64,000 nucleotides of DNA from Seminavis robusta (GCA_903772945.1 CAICTM010000277.1:1-64000), one strand, 5' to 3'. Numbered from the stretch's first letter, positions 40,989 through 50,578 are shown. The notes: a model not told the origin generated them from the letters alone. Numbers and translations: made by a program.

Positions 40989-43163
40989 ATGGACCCACAA
41001 ACTCAACCATCAGACAACTTCAAAGGACCTTCAGCAGAGAAAGGACTTCCTGTTGAGATCCAAAGACAGCTGGCTAAGGATATAGAATTGGCTGGAGGCA
41101 TACACACCTTTGAAGACAGTGCTTATTCTCTTGACGATCTTCTCAAAGGCAAAGAGACCATCTACGGTGAACGAGGAAGCAGAAGGCGCAAACAAATCAG
41201 AAACGTGGTCTTTAGGTGGAGGAAGTACAACAAGGAGAAATTCTACCGAACTGTGTTTATTCCCTTGGTCCTTCAGCAAAACACAAAGTGGTCTGAACCA
41301 AACGGCATCCCTGATACCCCAGATACCACCAGCAGCATTCAAGACAACAAATTTGGTGGCAACTCCAACACTGAGCCAGACCCGCAACCAGCACAACCAA
41401 GCCGATCTCCAAAGCCAATCTTAACCAAGCCTGCCACCACCAAGCTCGCATCCTCAATTTTTGAGACACCAAAGCCACAAATCATGAATGACAACAACAC
41501 ATTCACCATCAAGGTCAACACCGAACGCCCTGAGGCAAACAGAGAAGCTGGGATCTACGAACTAGACAGGATTGCAGGTGCCGGGGACAAGAAGAACCAG
41601 CTCTATAGTGGCTTCTGGATTGTCTTGCCTATTGACATCAGATTCATCTTGGATGACATGTCCGCCGCTCACTGGAGTGCTCGTATAATTGCAAAGAATA
41701 AGATTTTGCTTTCCACTCAAGCTTGGAACTACTCTTGTCTCTATGACAGAGATGAATTCAAAAAGAATGTCCAGCCCAATGAACTCGAAGCTCTAGATGG
41801 GGCTCATCATGACATTTATGATGAATCCTCTGGTGAAATCAAGGAAGACAGAAAGTGGAAGCATCTAGTGTTGGAATTTCCAGAGAGAGTAAAGTTGTCT
41901 GCCAAGGAAATCTACGGTGATTCGGGCGAAGACGATAAGCTAGAGCTTCAACTGCTACCTGTCACCGTGACACATCCCAAGCAACCAAAGCTGAAGTACA
42001 CTTCAATGTTTGCTGCCTGGAAAGTAGCCCGAGTTGACATTAGGGCTCGCAAAAAAGGCAAGGTTGGAAAGAAAGATAAAAAGAGCGATGCTGCACGCCA
42101 ACTAGAGGATTTGATGAACGGTATGACACTTGGCTGAGAGCTCTGTGTGTTGTCAAAAGTAATTTACTAATGAATGTTTTGTGCCATTCCAATTGTCCAT
42201 TTTGTATTAGGCATATCTATTAGTATTGATTCCAAGCCAGCTGCAAAATCAGACTCTGACGACGAGGAGTCTGAAGTCGAGGAGTCTGAAGTCGAGGAGT
42301 CTGAAGATGAGGAGTCTGAAGAAGAGGAGCGGATGAAAATCTGTGATATTGAAACGTTAAGAGCCCAAGCGTGTAGCAACCCAACTGTCAAGCCTGGTCC
42401 TGTATTCAGTCTGGAGACAGTGCCGAAACTACCACCGGTTCCTCAAGGCATACCATCGGTCTTGTTCGCTGCTGCCCCAACACTTAGCCTGGCTCCCAAC
42501 CCACCTACAAGAGACACCCAAGAGATGACGGAAGAGCTCCGGAAGAACTCATTCAAGCCGCAACCAAGTAGCAAAGTTTCGCGTGCTCTCACAGCGGAGC
42601 AGAGGAGGAAAGAAAGGAGAGCGGAAAAACAGAACCAAGCCAGATTGAAAAGCCCCACCCCTGGCATTGATGCAAACTTCCTCCAGGGTCTTATCGTTGC
42701 CGCAGATACCTCCCATGAGAAGACAAAAGAAATAATGGCAAAGTCAACCACCTCACCAGAGGCGAGCATTGGTGCAGGATCAGAGGCGGACACAGACAAA
42801 GAAGACTCGGACGATGAAGACTCGGTTGATGCTTACCGCCATGCTCGCCGAATGGAAAAGGCACATGAGTTGCTGAAAGAAGAAAAGGGCGGTGACATTG
42901 CTTGGTGTGATGCCATGATTGCTGATCTTGAAAAATTTGTTTCTGAAAATGAGGCAGGCCTTGACGATCTCCTTGCAGAGGATGATCTAAATGCACTGCT
43001 GGGAGCAGAGGATAGTGGAAGTGACGGTGAAAGCTGTGGTACCGGTACTGGGACCATCAAGAGGAAGCGCTCTTGGGGCGAAGCCAGTAGTGATGAAGAA
43101 ACTGACACTGACACTGAGATGGATGGAGAAGAATTATTGGAGCCTCCAACCAAGAGGAAATAA
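40989..43163 (+). CDS. Spliced 694-aa transposon accessory protein
   Basis: Exon 1 is 40989-42120 and exon 2 is 42211-43163. The 90-nt intron has donor GTATGA, a TTTACTAATG branch-point-like site and acceptor TTGTATTAG, and is phase 1 (Gly codon). Unspliced, exon 1 ends after eight more codons at TGA 42137 and exon 2 is an orphan frame, so splicing explains both. Residues 1-115 are basic (RKQIRNVVFRWRKYNKEKFY). Residues about 180-360 look folded (YSGFWIVLPIDIRFILDDM, KHLVLEFPERVKLSAKEIYG). After KKGKVGKKDKKS come strongly acidic runs (SDSDDEESEVEES), a basic RRKERRAEKQNQ helix and a second acidic tail ending PPTKRK. No known family recognised. The mixture of basic and acidic regions fits chromatin contact or complex assembly. 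Confidence 0.7.
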
Positions 43164-43789
43164 TGGATCATGGCGATGGAGCCTGGCAGAGATATCCGTA
43201 TTGAAGAAGGCAAAATGTAGTCTCATAACAAACCCATTTATAGTTTAGTGAAGATCGATTTACCAGTTCAAACTCCTTCAGCTCTACTCAGTACATGTAG
43301 GCCACTACTACTAGCTAGCTAAATAGCCTGCGTCAGGATGATGCTAGCCAGGACGTAATATTATTTGTACGCTGCAAAAAGAATTCAAGGGGAGTGGCGA
43401 CGTTTGCTTGCATGGAGTGACAATGACAGGCCATGGGTTGATGGAGATTCACGCGACTTCCAGGCTGCCGGTCGTCCGAGGATTCTTTCCTCTCACTCTT
43501 ACATCTAGCACCAGTACCTTTTTTTATCACGTTGCTAGTCTTAGAGTCTTCCAACAGCTCGATCCTCCGCTCCACTACCATTGCTTATTGCGATTACGAT
43601 CATGCCCACTGAATAGAGACGAGTCGTTCCCTTTGTTAGGACCGATCCAACCGACTGCGACCTGGACGGAAAGGCAGAATCGCTTCGTACACGACCAACC
43701 GACTGCTCCCAAACACGCCGAAAGTTTCATCGTAGCCAGCACCATGAATCGCACTATGCCAACTAACTTACTTGACTCTATCTAGCTAG
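43164..43789. other. Convergent intergenic region inside the transposon
   Basis: About 630 bases between two converging element genes. ACTAGCTAGCTAAATAG at 43309 and CTATCTAGCTAGCTAGG at 43778 are palindromic CTAG runs. No gene or conserved motif seen. Confidence 0.4.
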
Positions 43790-44662
43790 CTAGGTATCTT
43801 CCATTTCCTCCAAGTCCATGACACCATCTAGGTCCTCATCCTGGTCCGGCAACACTATCCCTTCCTTCTTTAAATTCTTTCGCAGTTTTTCTTCAGCTCT
43901 ATATTCAAGAGTGTACAGATACTTCTTGGTGCGGATCTCTTGCCGAATCTTCCATCTGAAGTCATCCTTTCTTGAGAAGGCTTCTTTGTACTCTGGCCTC
44001 GCCTCCCAGAGCTCAGAAGGACGCATGGTCTCATGTTTTCCTTCGGCCATGTCCTGCTGCAACAATGCTTGTGCCAAGGATCCATTCCACTGGGGCTCAC
44101 CACGGTGGTTCAATTCTTGTACTGGGTGATTCTTCATTGCTTTTTCCAGAGCTTTCCTATCATTTGCTGCCCGTCCTTGATCTCTCTTTACAATAGCTCT
44201 CAAACTGCTTAGGCGAGTAGCAAAGTTGTCATTGAACTCAACACCATCCATTTGAAACTCAAGGGTGTCATGATATGTACACCAGACCTCAGCTGGTCCC
44301 ATCTCCTTTTCATCAAGAGGGATCCTGCCTTCTGCGATTTCCTTGTAAAGGAGAATCCTTGCTGGATGGTTTTCATTCCATGTCAGGCTGACGTCCTTCT
44401 TCTTTCTTGCTGTCTTTGTCTTTGTTGCCTTCTCAGGCTTCCCTTGATCTCTTCTTATCTGTTCTCTCAAACGCCTTAGGCGGCTGGTGAATGTGCTGTT
44501 GTACTCCATGCCCTCCACTTGAAATTCCACTGTACTGTGATATTTGTAGTAGACTTCAGCTGGTCCCATTTCATTGGAATCCAAGGGGATTCTGCCTTCG
44601 TTCATTTCCTTGAGGAGGAGAATCCTGGCAGGGTGATTTTCATCCCATTTCTGTGGAGACAT
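43790..44662 (-). CDS. Transposon accessory protein of tandem HPARILL modules
   Basis: A single exon of 290 residues. Two modules of about 90 residues repeat: residues 6-75 and 94-165 each read W-x-ENHPARILL-x-KE-x2-EGRIPLD, then EMGPAEV, a Tyr/His pair, EFQ-(V/M)-(E/D)-G-(M/V)-E-(Y/F)-N, RL-x2-LR and RDQG. A third, divergent module (residues about 185-265) keeps WNGSLAQALLQQDMAEG, MRPSELWEARPEY, FRWKIRQEIR and a basic end. The Trp start, amphipathic helices and basic helix in each module recall Myb/SANT-like DNA-binding folds, which second ORFs of Harbinger elements often carry. This equivalence is inferred. The tail is acidic (EDLDGVMDLEEMEDT). It ends the gene set of the element, reading inward from the right TIR. 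Confidence 0.75.
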   Translation of the reverse strand: MSPQKWDENHPARILLLKEMNEGRIPLDSNEMGPAEVYYKYHSTVEFQVEGMEYNSTFTSRLRRLREQIRRDQGKPEKATKTKTARKKKDVSLTWNENHPARILLYKEIAEGRIPLDEKEMGPAEVWCTYHDTLEFQMDGVEFNDNFATRLSSLRAIVKRDQGRAANDRKALEKAMKNHPVQELNHRGEPQWNGSLAQALLQQDMAEGKHETMRPSELWEARPEYKEAFSRKDDFRWKIRQEIRTKKYLYTLEYRAEEKLRKNLKKEGIVLPDQDEDLDGVMDLEEMEDT

Positions 44663-44799
44663 GATAGCTATGCATCCAGAGCAGCGCGCCGCTTAGCCCG
44701 CTGAAACCAATATTTTTGTGCCGAGAAAGCTGACGGCGAGAAGGATGGGTCATGCGGCGGACGATCCAGATTCCAGAGCAAAACTGCACGACCAAAATG

Positions 44800-45130
44800 G
44801 CTAGGATAATCGATACCGGCATCGCTGAAAGAGAGTGACGGTCCACGTGGCACGAACACTGCCGATCACTGGCTTTGGATCGAAGCCAGTGTTCCTTGGA
44901 AAACTGGCTTCTCTCTGGCTTCCATCTTCGGAACACTGGCTTCAAAGCCAGTGTTCCGAAGAACAGAAGCCAGTGATCCATTGTAATCCTGCACCGGCCA
45001 AGCCATGACATGCATTCTCGTTGAAGGAGGTATGCCTGCTCTTCCCCCAAAAAGAAAAAGAGAAATTCCTATTTTTCGGAAAATGACTGACAAAGAAGAC
45101 TCGGAGGTCATTTACCGCGAGGTGCTGGTA
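44800..45130. repeat. Right terminal inverted repeat with subterminal motif cluster
   Basis: Outer 20 bp are the reverse complement of TACCAGCACCTCGCGGTAAA. GAAGCCAGTG/CACTGGCTTC words cluster at 44866-44977, about 150 bp from the end. The inner block (ATCGCTGAAAGAG..CCACGTGG) mirrors the left end. The module-protein gene starts about 140 bases further in. Confidence 0.75.
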
Positions 45131-45493
45131 CATGTAGTTAGTAGTTGAAGAACTGTCGATGCTTCGTCAGTAGAAAAGGCTCCTGATCATGACCTTTAAG
45201 TCAGACATTGAATGGGACGGTTTAACAACAACCACTGAAAATTAGCTACTGTACGATTAGAAGCGACCCAGAAGTGCGCTCCTAGTAGTATTAATATTAT
45301 TGTCTTATCTTAGTACCTGGTACTGGTACCAGTGTACCAGTACCGGTACCTAGCACTGCACTCCAGAAAACGTAATCTTTATGTTTATGAGTCGAGTGAC
45401 AGTTCCGGTACCAGCAACCAGCAACAGCCTCTTGAAGACTTATTAATATTATTAATTTTGATTCGTGGATCGAGGAATTGGCTCGTTCTAGCT

Positions 45494-45917
45494 AGCTACT
45501 CCAGGACCTCTGTGGAAACGTCATTCGCGGCAAATTACTTAGGAGACGATACATCAAGGCTTATGAGACGATCGAAATGATTTAGGAGACGAAAGCAATC
45601 GTCTCCTATATTTAGGAGACGATTCATTAGGAGACATTCCATTTAGGAGACGATCGTTTCGAAATAGGAGACGATCTGAAAGATTTAGGAGACGATACCA
45701 TACAGTTTACATGGTGTACTTAAGAGACGATCCGTTGAGAATAGGAGACGATCCGTTGAAAATAGGAGACGATTTAAGAGGAGACGAAAGATTTAAGAGA
45801 CGATCCGTTTCGTCTCCTATTTTTAGGAGACGAAATCCGTTAAATAGGAGACGATCAAAAGGATTTAGGAGACGATCGGTTGCACGACTCGAGTTTCCAC
45901 AGAGGTCCAGTAGCTAG
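45494..45917. mobile_element. MITE-like element filled with AGGAGACGA repeats
   Basis: Ends are AGCTACTCCAGGACCTCTGT.. at about 45494 and its inverse ..ACAGAGGTCCAGTAGCT ending at about 45917; GGACCTCTGTGGAAAC is perfectly inverted. Inside, about eighteen AGGAGACGA or AGAGACGAT words follow each other at irregular 15-30 bp spacing, mostly in one orientation with two inverted (CGTCTCCTA). Non-coding. Confidence 0.65.
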
Positions 45918-45976
45918 TAGAGTGTTACAAGAATTTGCAAATACTTGCATGGTACCGGTATGTGGTATGAACCTGC

Positions 45977-46315
45977 CAGTGTTGGACTCTTGGTTGGTAT
46001 TTACTGCAGTAAATCCGGGTTACTGGCTCCTTACTGTCCAATTACTGCCATTGTTGGCCCCCTAGTTACTGCAGTAAGTAATCCCATGCAGTAAGTAATC
46101 GGGCTATGCAACAGGAATATCCAGTAAATGACAGTAAATGACAGTAATTAGCCTATATTACTGCAATTACTGTAGTTTACTGCCTTCAATTGGCTCTAAA
46201 TTACTGTGTATGATTACTGCTACTGAGGAATTACTGCATTACTGCCATTACTGCTCCTTTTACTGACCTCATGGCAGTAAGGAATAAACAGTAAATACCA
46301 ACCAAGGTTGGACTG
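45977..46315. mobile_element. MITE-like element filled with TTACTGC repeats
   Basis: The left end has CAGTGTTGGACTCTTGG then TTGGTATTTACTG; the right end has CAGTAAATACCAACCAAGG then TTGGACTG. The segment TTGGTTGGTATTTACTG is exactly inverted between the two. The interior holds more than twenty TTACTG or CAGTAA words in both orientations, including perfect TTACTGCAGTAA palindromes. Non-coding. Confidence 0.65.
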
Positions 46316-46706
46316 TTTAAAAAAGACGTTTTTGTGACTATTTTATAATTACGATAAGAAATTGTTTATGAATTGACCTGATGTCTCAAGGTGTTTAACC
46401 CCTTGCCAAATAATTGCTGCAACGCTGCAACTAAACAAGAGGGCATTGGATAAGACTGAGTTTTTTACTGTTTCAGTGGCGAGGAGAAAGACATTTTGGT
46501 CGTCAATAGACGAGCCATTTCTGCACTTGCTTGGGGAAAGAGAGCACATCTCCCTTGCCGAAACTTATCGCTGGCTGGAACGCTGGGACTGCACTAGGGA
46601 ACCTGTTGGACCTGCCTGTTGCTGCTCGATTTCTAAAAAATAAGCTACAACCACAGGACGATTCTCATTTCCCATAATTTTTCCTTTCGACCAAGATAAA
46701 GGGACC

Positions 46707-49196
46707 ATGACAATGGCAACGCCAGACCAAGGCATGCTGGAGACTGCAAGTACATCAACCGTCAGCAAGGATTACTCCAGGTTGGACGTGGATGCAATTC
46801 TAAAGGGGGTGGAAGTGGTGGAAGGGTTGCAGGATGGCTTACCAAACCAGGACGGTGGTGATGGTACCACCGTCATGGACGTTTCAACGAAAAAAATGGA
46901 AGAAGTATCCAACAAGCTCCGCGAACTAATGGACGAATCGGCCCCTGATAGCAGCTACCAGGCTCCTGATTTGGCGGCAGCCAACCTCAAAGCAATGGAA
47001 AAGATTTCTATTCGGGGCTCTCATGAATCTTTGGTGGACAAGTTGTATCAAAAGGCTGCACAAAAGCAGCGACAGCCCGATCGCATCAAGCCCGTTGCTC
47101 CTGCAAACACTGGCGAGAAAAAGCTCCGCCCGGTCAAAAGTTTCGGGAATATGCCAGTTGTTCCTGCTCCCAGCAAGAACTCCCGACGACAAACGGCTCT
47201 TCCCAACCGAGGAGCTTTGCGAAGAACCAGCAGTCTCAGTGGTCTCGCATTGAAGGCAGCGGTTGGTGGTCTCGACGCTCTCAAGGAGGAAGAGAAGAGA
47301 AGCAAAGCCCGGAAAATGAGGGATCCTCTCAGTACATCTCTTCATCATGGGAAGGCCAGCAGCAGCAGTCTTGTCAGCAGTTCAAGAACCCACAAAAGCG
47401 AAAAGTCTGCAGGATCCAGCAAGAGCAAACGAATTATCAGAAAAACTGCAAGCTTACCCGAGGAGGCTTCTGCTCCCGATGTTCCTCGTAGTCAAAGTCC
47501 TCGTCGAAACACAGTTGTTTCCTTATCGCCTACCAGAAAAGTTCGCCGAAGCAGCAGTTTGGACCCCAAGAAAATGAAGGAAGCCACGGGACGAAAAAGA
47601 GAATCTAAGGATTCGCTAAAAAGTTCTCGCCACGAAAAGTCCAGGGACAAAAAAATCGTGCGCAAAACCAGTAAAGGTAGTGACAGTGACAACAGTGGAG
47701 AGAAGAAGACTATCAAAGCAACCAAGCGCTCACCTCGCAAGACCCAAAGTGGCGATGACGGCTTAACTCGTAAAGACGTATCTCGTAGGCGGCCTGACCG
47801 AGTCAAGCCCCTTCGTCGTGCAAGCAGTATGGATGGTGATATGATGACAAAGGCTCTGGCGAGCGCAGACGAAGACGAGGACAGAAAGTCAAAGGCTTTG
47901 GCAAACGCAGAAATCTTTCAAAAGTCCACGAGCGCAATCGTGTCTCGAATGCACAAGAGACGAGACAACAAGACGGACTCTCAGCGGGGTCGTCGCACAA
48001 ATCGTAGGGGTCACAAGAGCGATGATGTGGAGGAGGCGTTGCCCTCCATTCGCAAGAACTCCAGTGATCCGTCCTTGTTAACAAAGGCTTCGGCGCCTCG
48101 GGCGAGGTCTCCCCGTCGTGCCACCATTCAAGCCCGCAACATTGGTGTCGGCAATACTAACGATGACAATGACGACGAAGAAGAAATGCTGCCAAAGCGT
48201 ATCAGTGACCCTTCATTAATTTCCCGAGTGCAACGCACACGCTCTCCCCGCCGAGCCACAATGGCTGGGGGAGCTGGGAATAGAGGGGCAGCTGGCAAAA
48301 ATCGTCGCATGGCGCAGGGTGTCTTGGCCTCGATCAATGGTATTCCTCCAAAGAAGACAGATACTGATGGGACAGATGATGATGACGACAACGAACCCAA
48401 GCGTGTATCCAATGGTCACATTCGTCACCGTCGACGTCGCCATGGCAGCAATCCTAGTCTCTCTTCATCGAACCACAAACGAGAAACAAACCAACACACA
48501 GACGACGAAGATGCACCCGAAGACCCACGCAGACGTATTTCGTCGGGAAGATTGAGGGCGTCCAAAAATGGAGCCAGCGGAGTTCGCGATCGTCGCCGTT
48601 CGACATCACACAGTCCTATGGGAGGTCGTCGTTCGGCGGAAACTATGCGGCAAGCGTCCATGCGGCACATGCTAGTCACGAACGGTGACTCAGGCTCCGA
48701 TGAGGAAGCCGCTGCTGCTGAGGATAAAGGAATTTCTGCCCGCGTGAAAAATGTTCTTGGAGAGGCATTGACAGTGCCTACGGTTGAACCGTTGCCTCCA
48801 TCGGTTGTTGCTGCCTTCACTAAAAAACACCAATCCTCGCGGACAGGTACAGGCAGTGGACGCCACAGCGCCGCTGCCCTCAAAGAACGTATCAAGAAAT
48901 CCATGGAGGAGAAGGAAGGGGAGACAGCCAACAATGGCCCTGCTGAAAGGAACGAATCGGTATCTCACCGAAGCAGCAGTACTCTATCTACATCTATGGA
49001 GGGGTCGAAACGCAGCAACCGCCAAAGTACTGTCGTGGTTCCTTTTGGCCAGCAGGTTCCCAAAGATGCCATAAAGACAAAGGAAGTGAAAAAGAGGAAT
49101 GCTTCGTTTTTGGCTATGCCCTATCAGACTGGGTTCTCGGACCTTTACGACGACGATGAGTCTGTTCGCAATATTGAGCCGAACAAGAAGAATTGA
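46707..49196 (+). CDS. Large disordered basic protein, RxxS-motif family (member 4)
   Basis: A single exon of 829 residues beginning MTMATPDQGM. An acidic/neutral first 100 residues gives way to a Ser/Arg/Lys-rich body. Basophilic sites recur: LRRTSSLSGL, IRKTASLPEE, VRRSSSLDPK, LRRASSMDGD, IRKNSSDPSL, KRISDPSL. The SDPS/SNPS endings parallel RTQSAADPS and RTQSASDPS of member 2. SPRR-A/N-T also repeats (ARSPRRATIQ, TRSPRRATMA, QSPRRNTVV). Near the end RQASMRHMLV and a helical EDKGISARVKNVLGEALT are possible interaction elements. The C-terminus, MPYQTGFSDLYDDDES, is acidic-aromatic as in members 2 and 3. No folded domain or known family. It is far from the other members and lies between transposon relics and the pICln-like gene. 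Confidence 0.8.
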   Translation: MTMATPDQGMLETASTSTVSKDYSRLDVDAILKGVEVVEGLQDGLPNQDGGDGTTVMDVSTKKMEEVSNKLRELMDESAPDSSYQAPDLAAANLKAMEKISIRGSHESLVDKLYQKAAQKQRQPDRIKPVAPANTGEKKLRPVKSFGNMPVVPAPSKNSRRQTALPNRGALRRTSSLSGLALKAAVGGLDALKEEEKRSKARKMRDPLSTSLHHGKASSSSLVSSSRTHKSEKSAGSSKSKRIIRKTASLPEEASAPDVPRSQSPRRNTVVSLSPTRKVRRSSSLDPKKMKEATGRKRESKDSLKSSRHEKSRDKKIVRKTSKGSDSDNSGEKKTIKATKRSPRKTQSGDDGLTRKDVSRRRPDRVKPLRRASSMDGDMMTKALASADEDEDRKSKALANAEIFQKSTSAIVSRMHKRRDNKTDSQRGRRTNRRGHKSDDVEEALPSIRKNSSDPSLLTKASAPRARSPRRATIQARNIGVGNTNDDNDDEEEMLPKRISDPSLISRVQRTRSPRRATMAGGAGNRGAAGKNRRMAQGVLASINGIPPKKTDTDGTDDDDDNEPKRVSNGHIRHRRRRHGSNPSLSSSNHKRETNQHTDDEDAPEDPRRRISSGRLRASKNGASGVRDRRRSTSHSPMGGRRSAETMRQASMRHMLVTNGDSGSDEEAAAAEDKGISARVKNVLGEALTVPTVEPLPPSVVAAFTKKHQSSRTGTGSGRHSAAALKERIKKSMEEKEGETANNGPAERNESVSHRSSSTLSTSMEGSKRSNRQSTVVVPFGQQVPKDAIKTKEVKKRNASFLAMPYQTGFSDLYDDDESVRNIEPNKKN

Positions 49197-49555
49197 GTAT
49201 CCAATGAATTTTAAAATCAAAACCTAGTTCATAATCCACATTGCTTAACAGCTAGTTCATGTTTCACAATTTCACTACTAGACTCATTGTACCATTAGAC
49301 ACTGTTTGTTGGCATCATCTGACCCCACTCTGACAAACATGTACGGGGACATGGCGCATAACAACTGAAGAACTCAAGCAGTGTTTTGGCAGGATTGGAG
49401 ACACTATGCCTCTCAAGAAAAACTCATTGACAGGAAGCAAAATACTACAAAGAGAGCAGCTTCACTACAGTTTGCAAAGCACTATATGAAGAGAGAAGCT
49501 TTACTACAGTCTTCGCATGTGTCGAGAAATTGTATACATGGAAGCGGTGTGCCTA
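49197..49555. other. Convergent intergenic region
   Basis: About 360 bases between two gene ends. It includes a partial direct repeat (AGAGAGCAGCTTCACTACAG and AGAGAGAAGCTTTACTACAG) at 49453-49511. Nothing else recognised. Confidence 0.45.
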
Positions 49556-50578
49556 TCACAACAAAGGATCACCTTGATCATCCACATCATCGAACTGCCC
49601 AGTGGCTTGTTTCCCATCTGCCGCACTCTGTCCTTCATTTTTGGATGGTTCTTGGATTGCTGTTGGTTTCTGCTGCTGCTTAACTGTTTCCTCTTCATCG
49701 TAATCCTCCTCTGCGTCTGAAAATTGTCCGTTGACGACTTCCAACCCCGGTTTGACCACCAACATGTTGTCTAATCTTTCCAACATGACAGCCCGTTCTT
49801 CTGGTGTTGCCTCCAGATTGTCATTGTTGTCTACTCCCATGATAATTGGATTTTGCTGCTGCTCCCCCATCATTGCCATCATATTGTTCATCATTCCCAT
49901 CATGCCAGTCGCGCTGCCACTTTCGTCTTGTATTGGATGCAGTTCAATGAGTTGGGTAATGTTTTCGAATAGTGTTTCACAGAGTTTCGTTTTTTCCTCT
50001 TCCTCGTATTTTTTGCCTGGTAAAATGGTAATTTCTTGAGGAAGGGACTCTTCATCTGCGACCTCCACTTGTAGGTACACTGACACCGGCTCCGAGGATT
50101 GGGCATGCAGTTGGATGGATTCTGCTTCCACTTGAAAGCTGTCACCTAACTTGGAAGGGTTAGTCTCAATGTTGCTGCTGGATGTTTCAGCATCGTTTTG
50201 ATGGCTTTGTGAGGAGGCAACAAACAGACATCGTTCCGACGTGACAATAAGTGAAAACATTTGGATAGAAGTGTCCTCTGGTGAAGTCTCAGCAGTTTCT
50301 TCAACCATTGTCGTCTCCTTGTCATCATCCTCTTCTTCTTCCTCCTCCTCTCCATCGCCTCCCTTGATTGACACTAGCACAGGTATCCGGTCCATCAAGA
50401 CCCTTTCATCTTTTGATTCGTCCAGGAGTTGACTCAAGGCAGCTGTGATGGCTCCATCATCCCCAGTTTCAATCGCCGATTGCAAAGGCTGCATGTTGGT
50501 GGACGCCACATCGCCTACTACCATGATATGTCCCGTCGATTCATCACCGTCAACCCGATGCTTCTTTTGATCTGTCAT
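49556..50578 (-). CDS. pICln-like protein (Voldacs domain), putative methylosome subunit
   Basis: A single exon of 340 residues. The central part matches the ICln/Voldacs PH-like fold (PF03517): LIVTSERCLFVAS, then a loop, FQVEAESIQLHAQSS, VSVYLQVEV, EEITILPG-type segment and LFENITQLIELHP. The acidic loops (GEEEEEEEDDDKE near residue 75 and the C-terminal FSDAEEDYDEEE) are typical of pICln. In other eukaryotes pICln binds Sm proteins and delivers them to the PRMT5 methylosome for snRNP assembly. The Met-rich GMMGMMNNMMAMMGE insert near residue 230 is unusual. The N-terminus is about 90 residues longer than the basic fold needs. Assignment rests on motif order, not on a search. Confidence 0.7.
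   Translation of the reverse strand: MTDQKKHRVDGDESTGHIMVVGDVASTNMQPLQSAIETGDDGAITAALSQLLDESKDERVLMDRIPVLVSIKGGDGEEEEEEEDDDKETTMVEETAETSPEDTSIQMFSLIVTSERCLFVASSQSHQNDAETSSSNIETNPSKLGDSFQVEAESIQLHAQSSEPVSVYLQVEVADEESLPQEITILPGKKYEEEEKTKLCETLFENITQLIELHPIQDESGSATGMMGMMNNMMAMMGEQQQNPIIMGVDNNDNLEATPEERAVMLERLDNMLVVKPGLEVVNGQFSDAEEDYDEEETVKQQQKPTAIQEPSKNEGQSAADGKQATGQFDDVDDQGDPLL

Larger units (their letters stand above)
36611..45130. mobile_element. 8.5-kb DNA transposon with TIRs and four genes
   Basis: The left end TACCTGCACCTCGAGGTAAA (36611-36630) matches the reverse complement of the right end (45111-45130, TACCAGCACCTCGCGGTAAA) at 18 of 20 positions. About 150-165 bp inside each end sits a cluster of CACTGGCTTC/GAAGCCAGTG words. 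Beyond them both ends share a CCACGTGG..AGCGAT block, again inverted. Inside are a DDE transposase (+), an RGG/SIM protein (-), a spliced acidic protein (+) and a tandem-module protein (-), all open. The pair TA at each outer edge could be target duplication (TA|CCTGCACC..GGTGCTGG|TA), or part of the TIR. The transposase is of PIF/Harbinger-like or related IS5-type DDE lineage. The element looks recent and possibly autonomous. Confidence 0.8.
45131..46706. other. Intergenic region holding two small TIR elements
   Basis: About 1.6 kb right of the large transposon. A dense GGTACC/ACCGGT cluster occupies 45312-45352. The two small elements at 45494-45917 and 45977-46315 take up most of the rest. 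46320-46700 is AT-rich and is the likely promoter side of the next gene. No gene present. Confidence 0.5.

Noticed and set aside
42174-43163. Separate gene starting at ATG 42174
   Set aside because: Its first twelve codons lie inside a well-formed intron, and the frame continues exon 1 in phase, so it is better read as exon 2.
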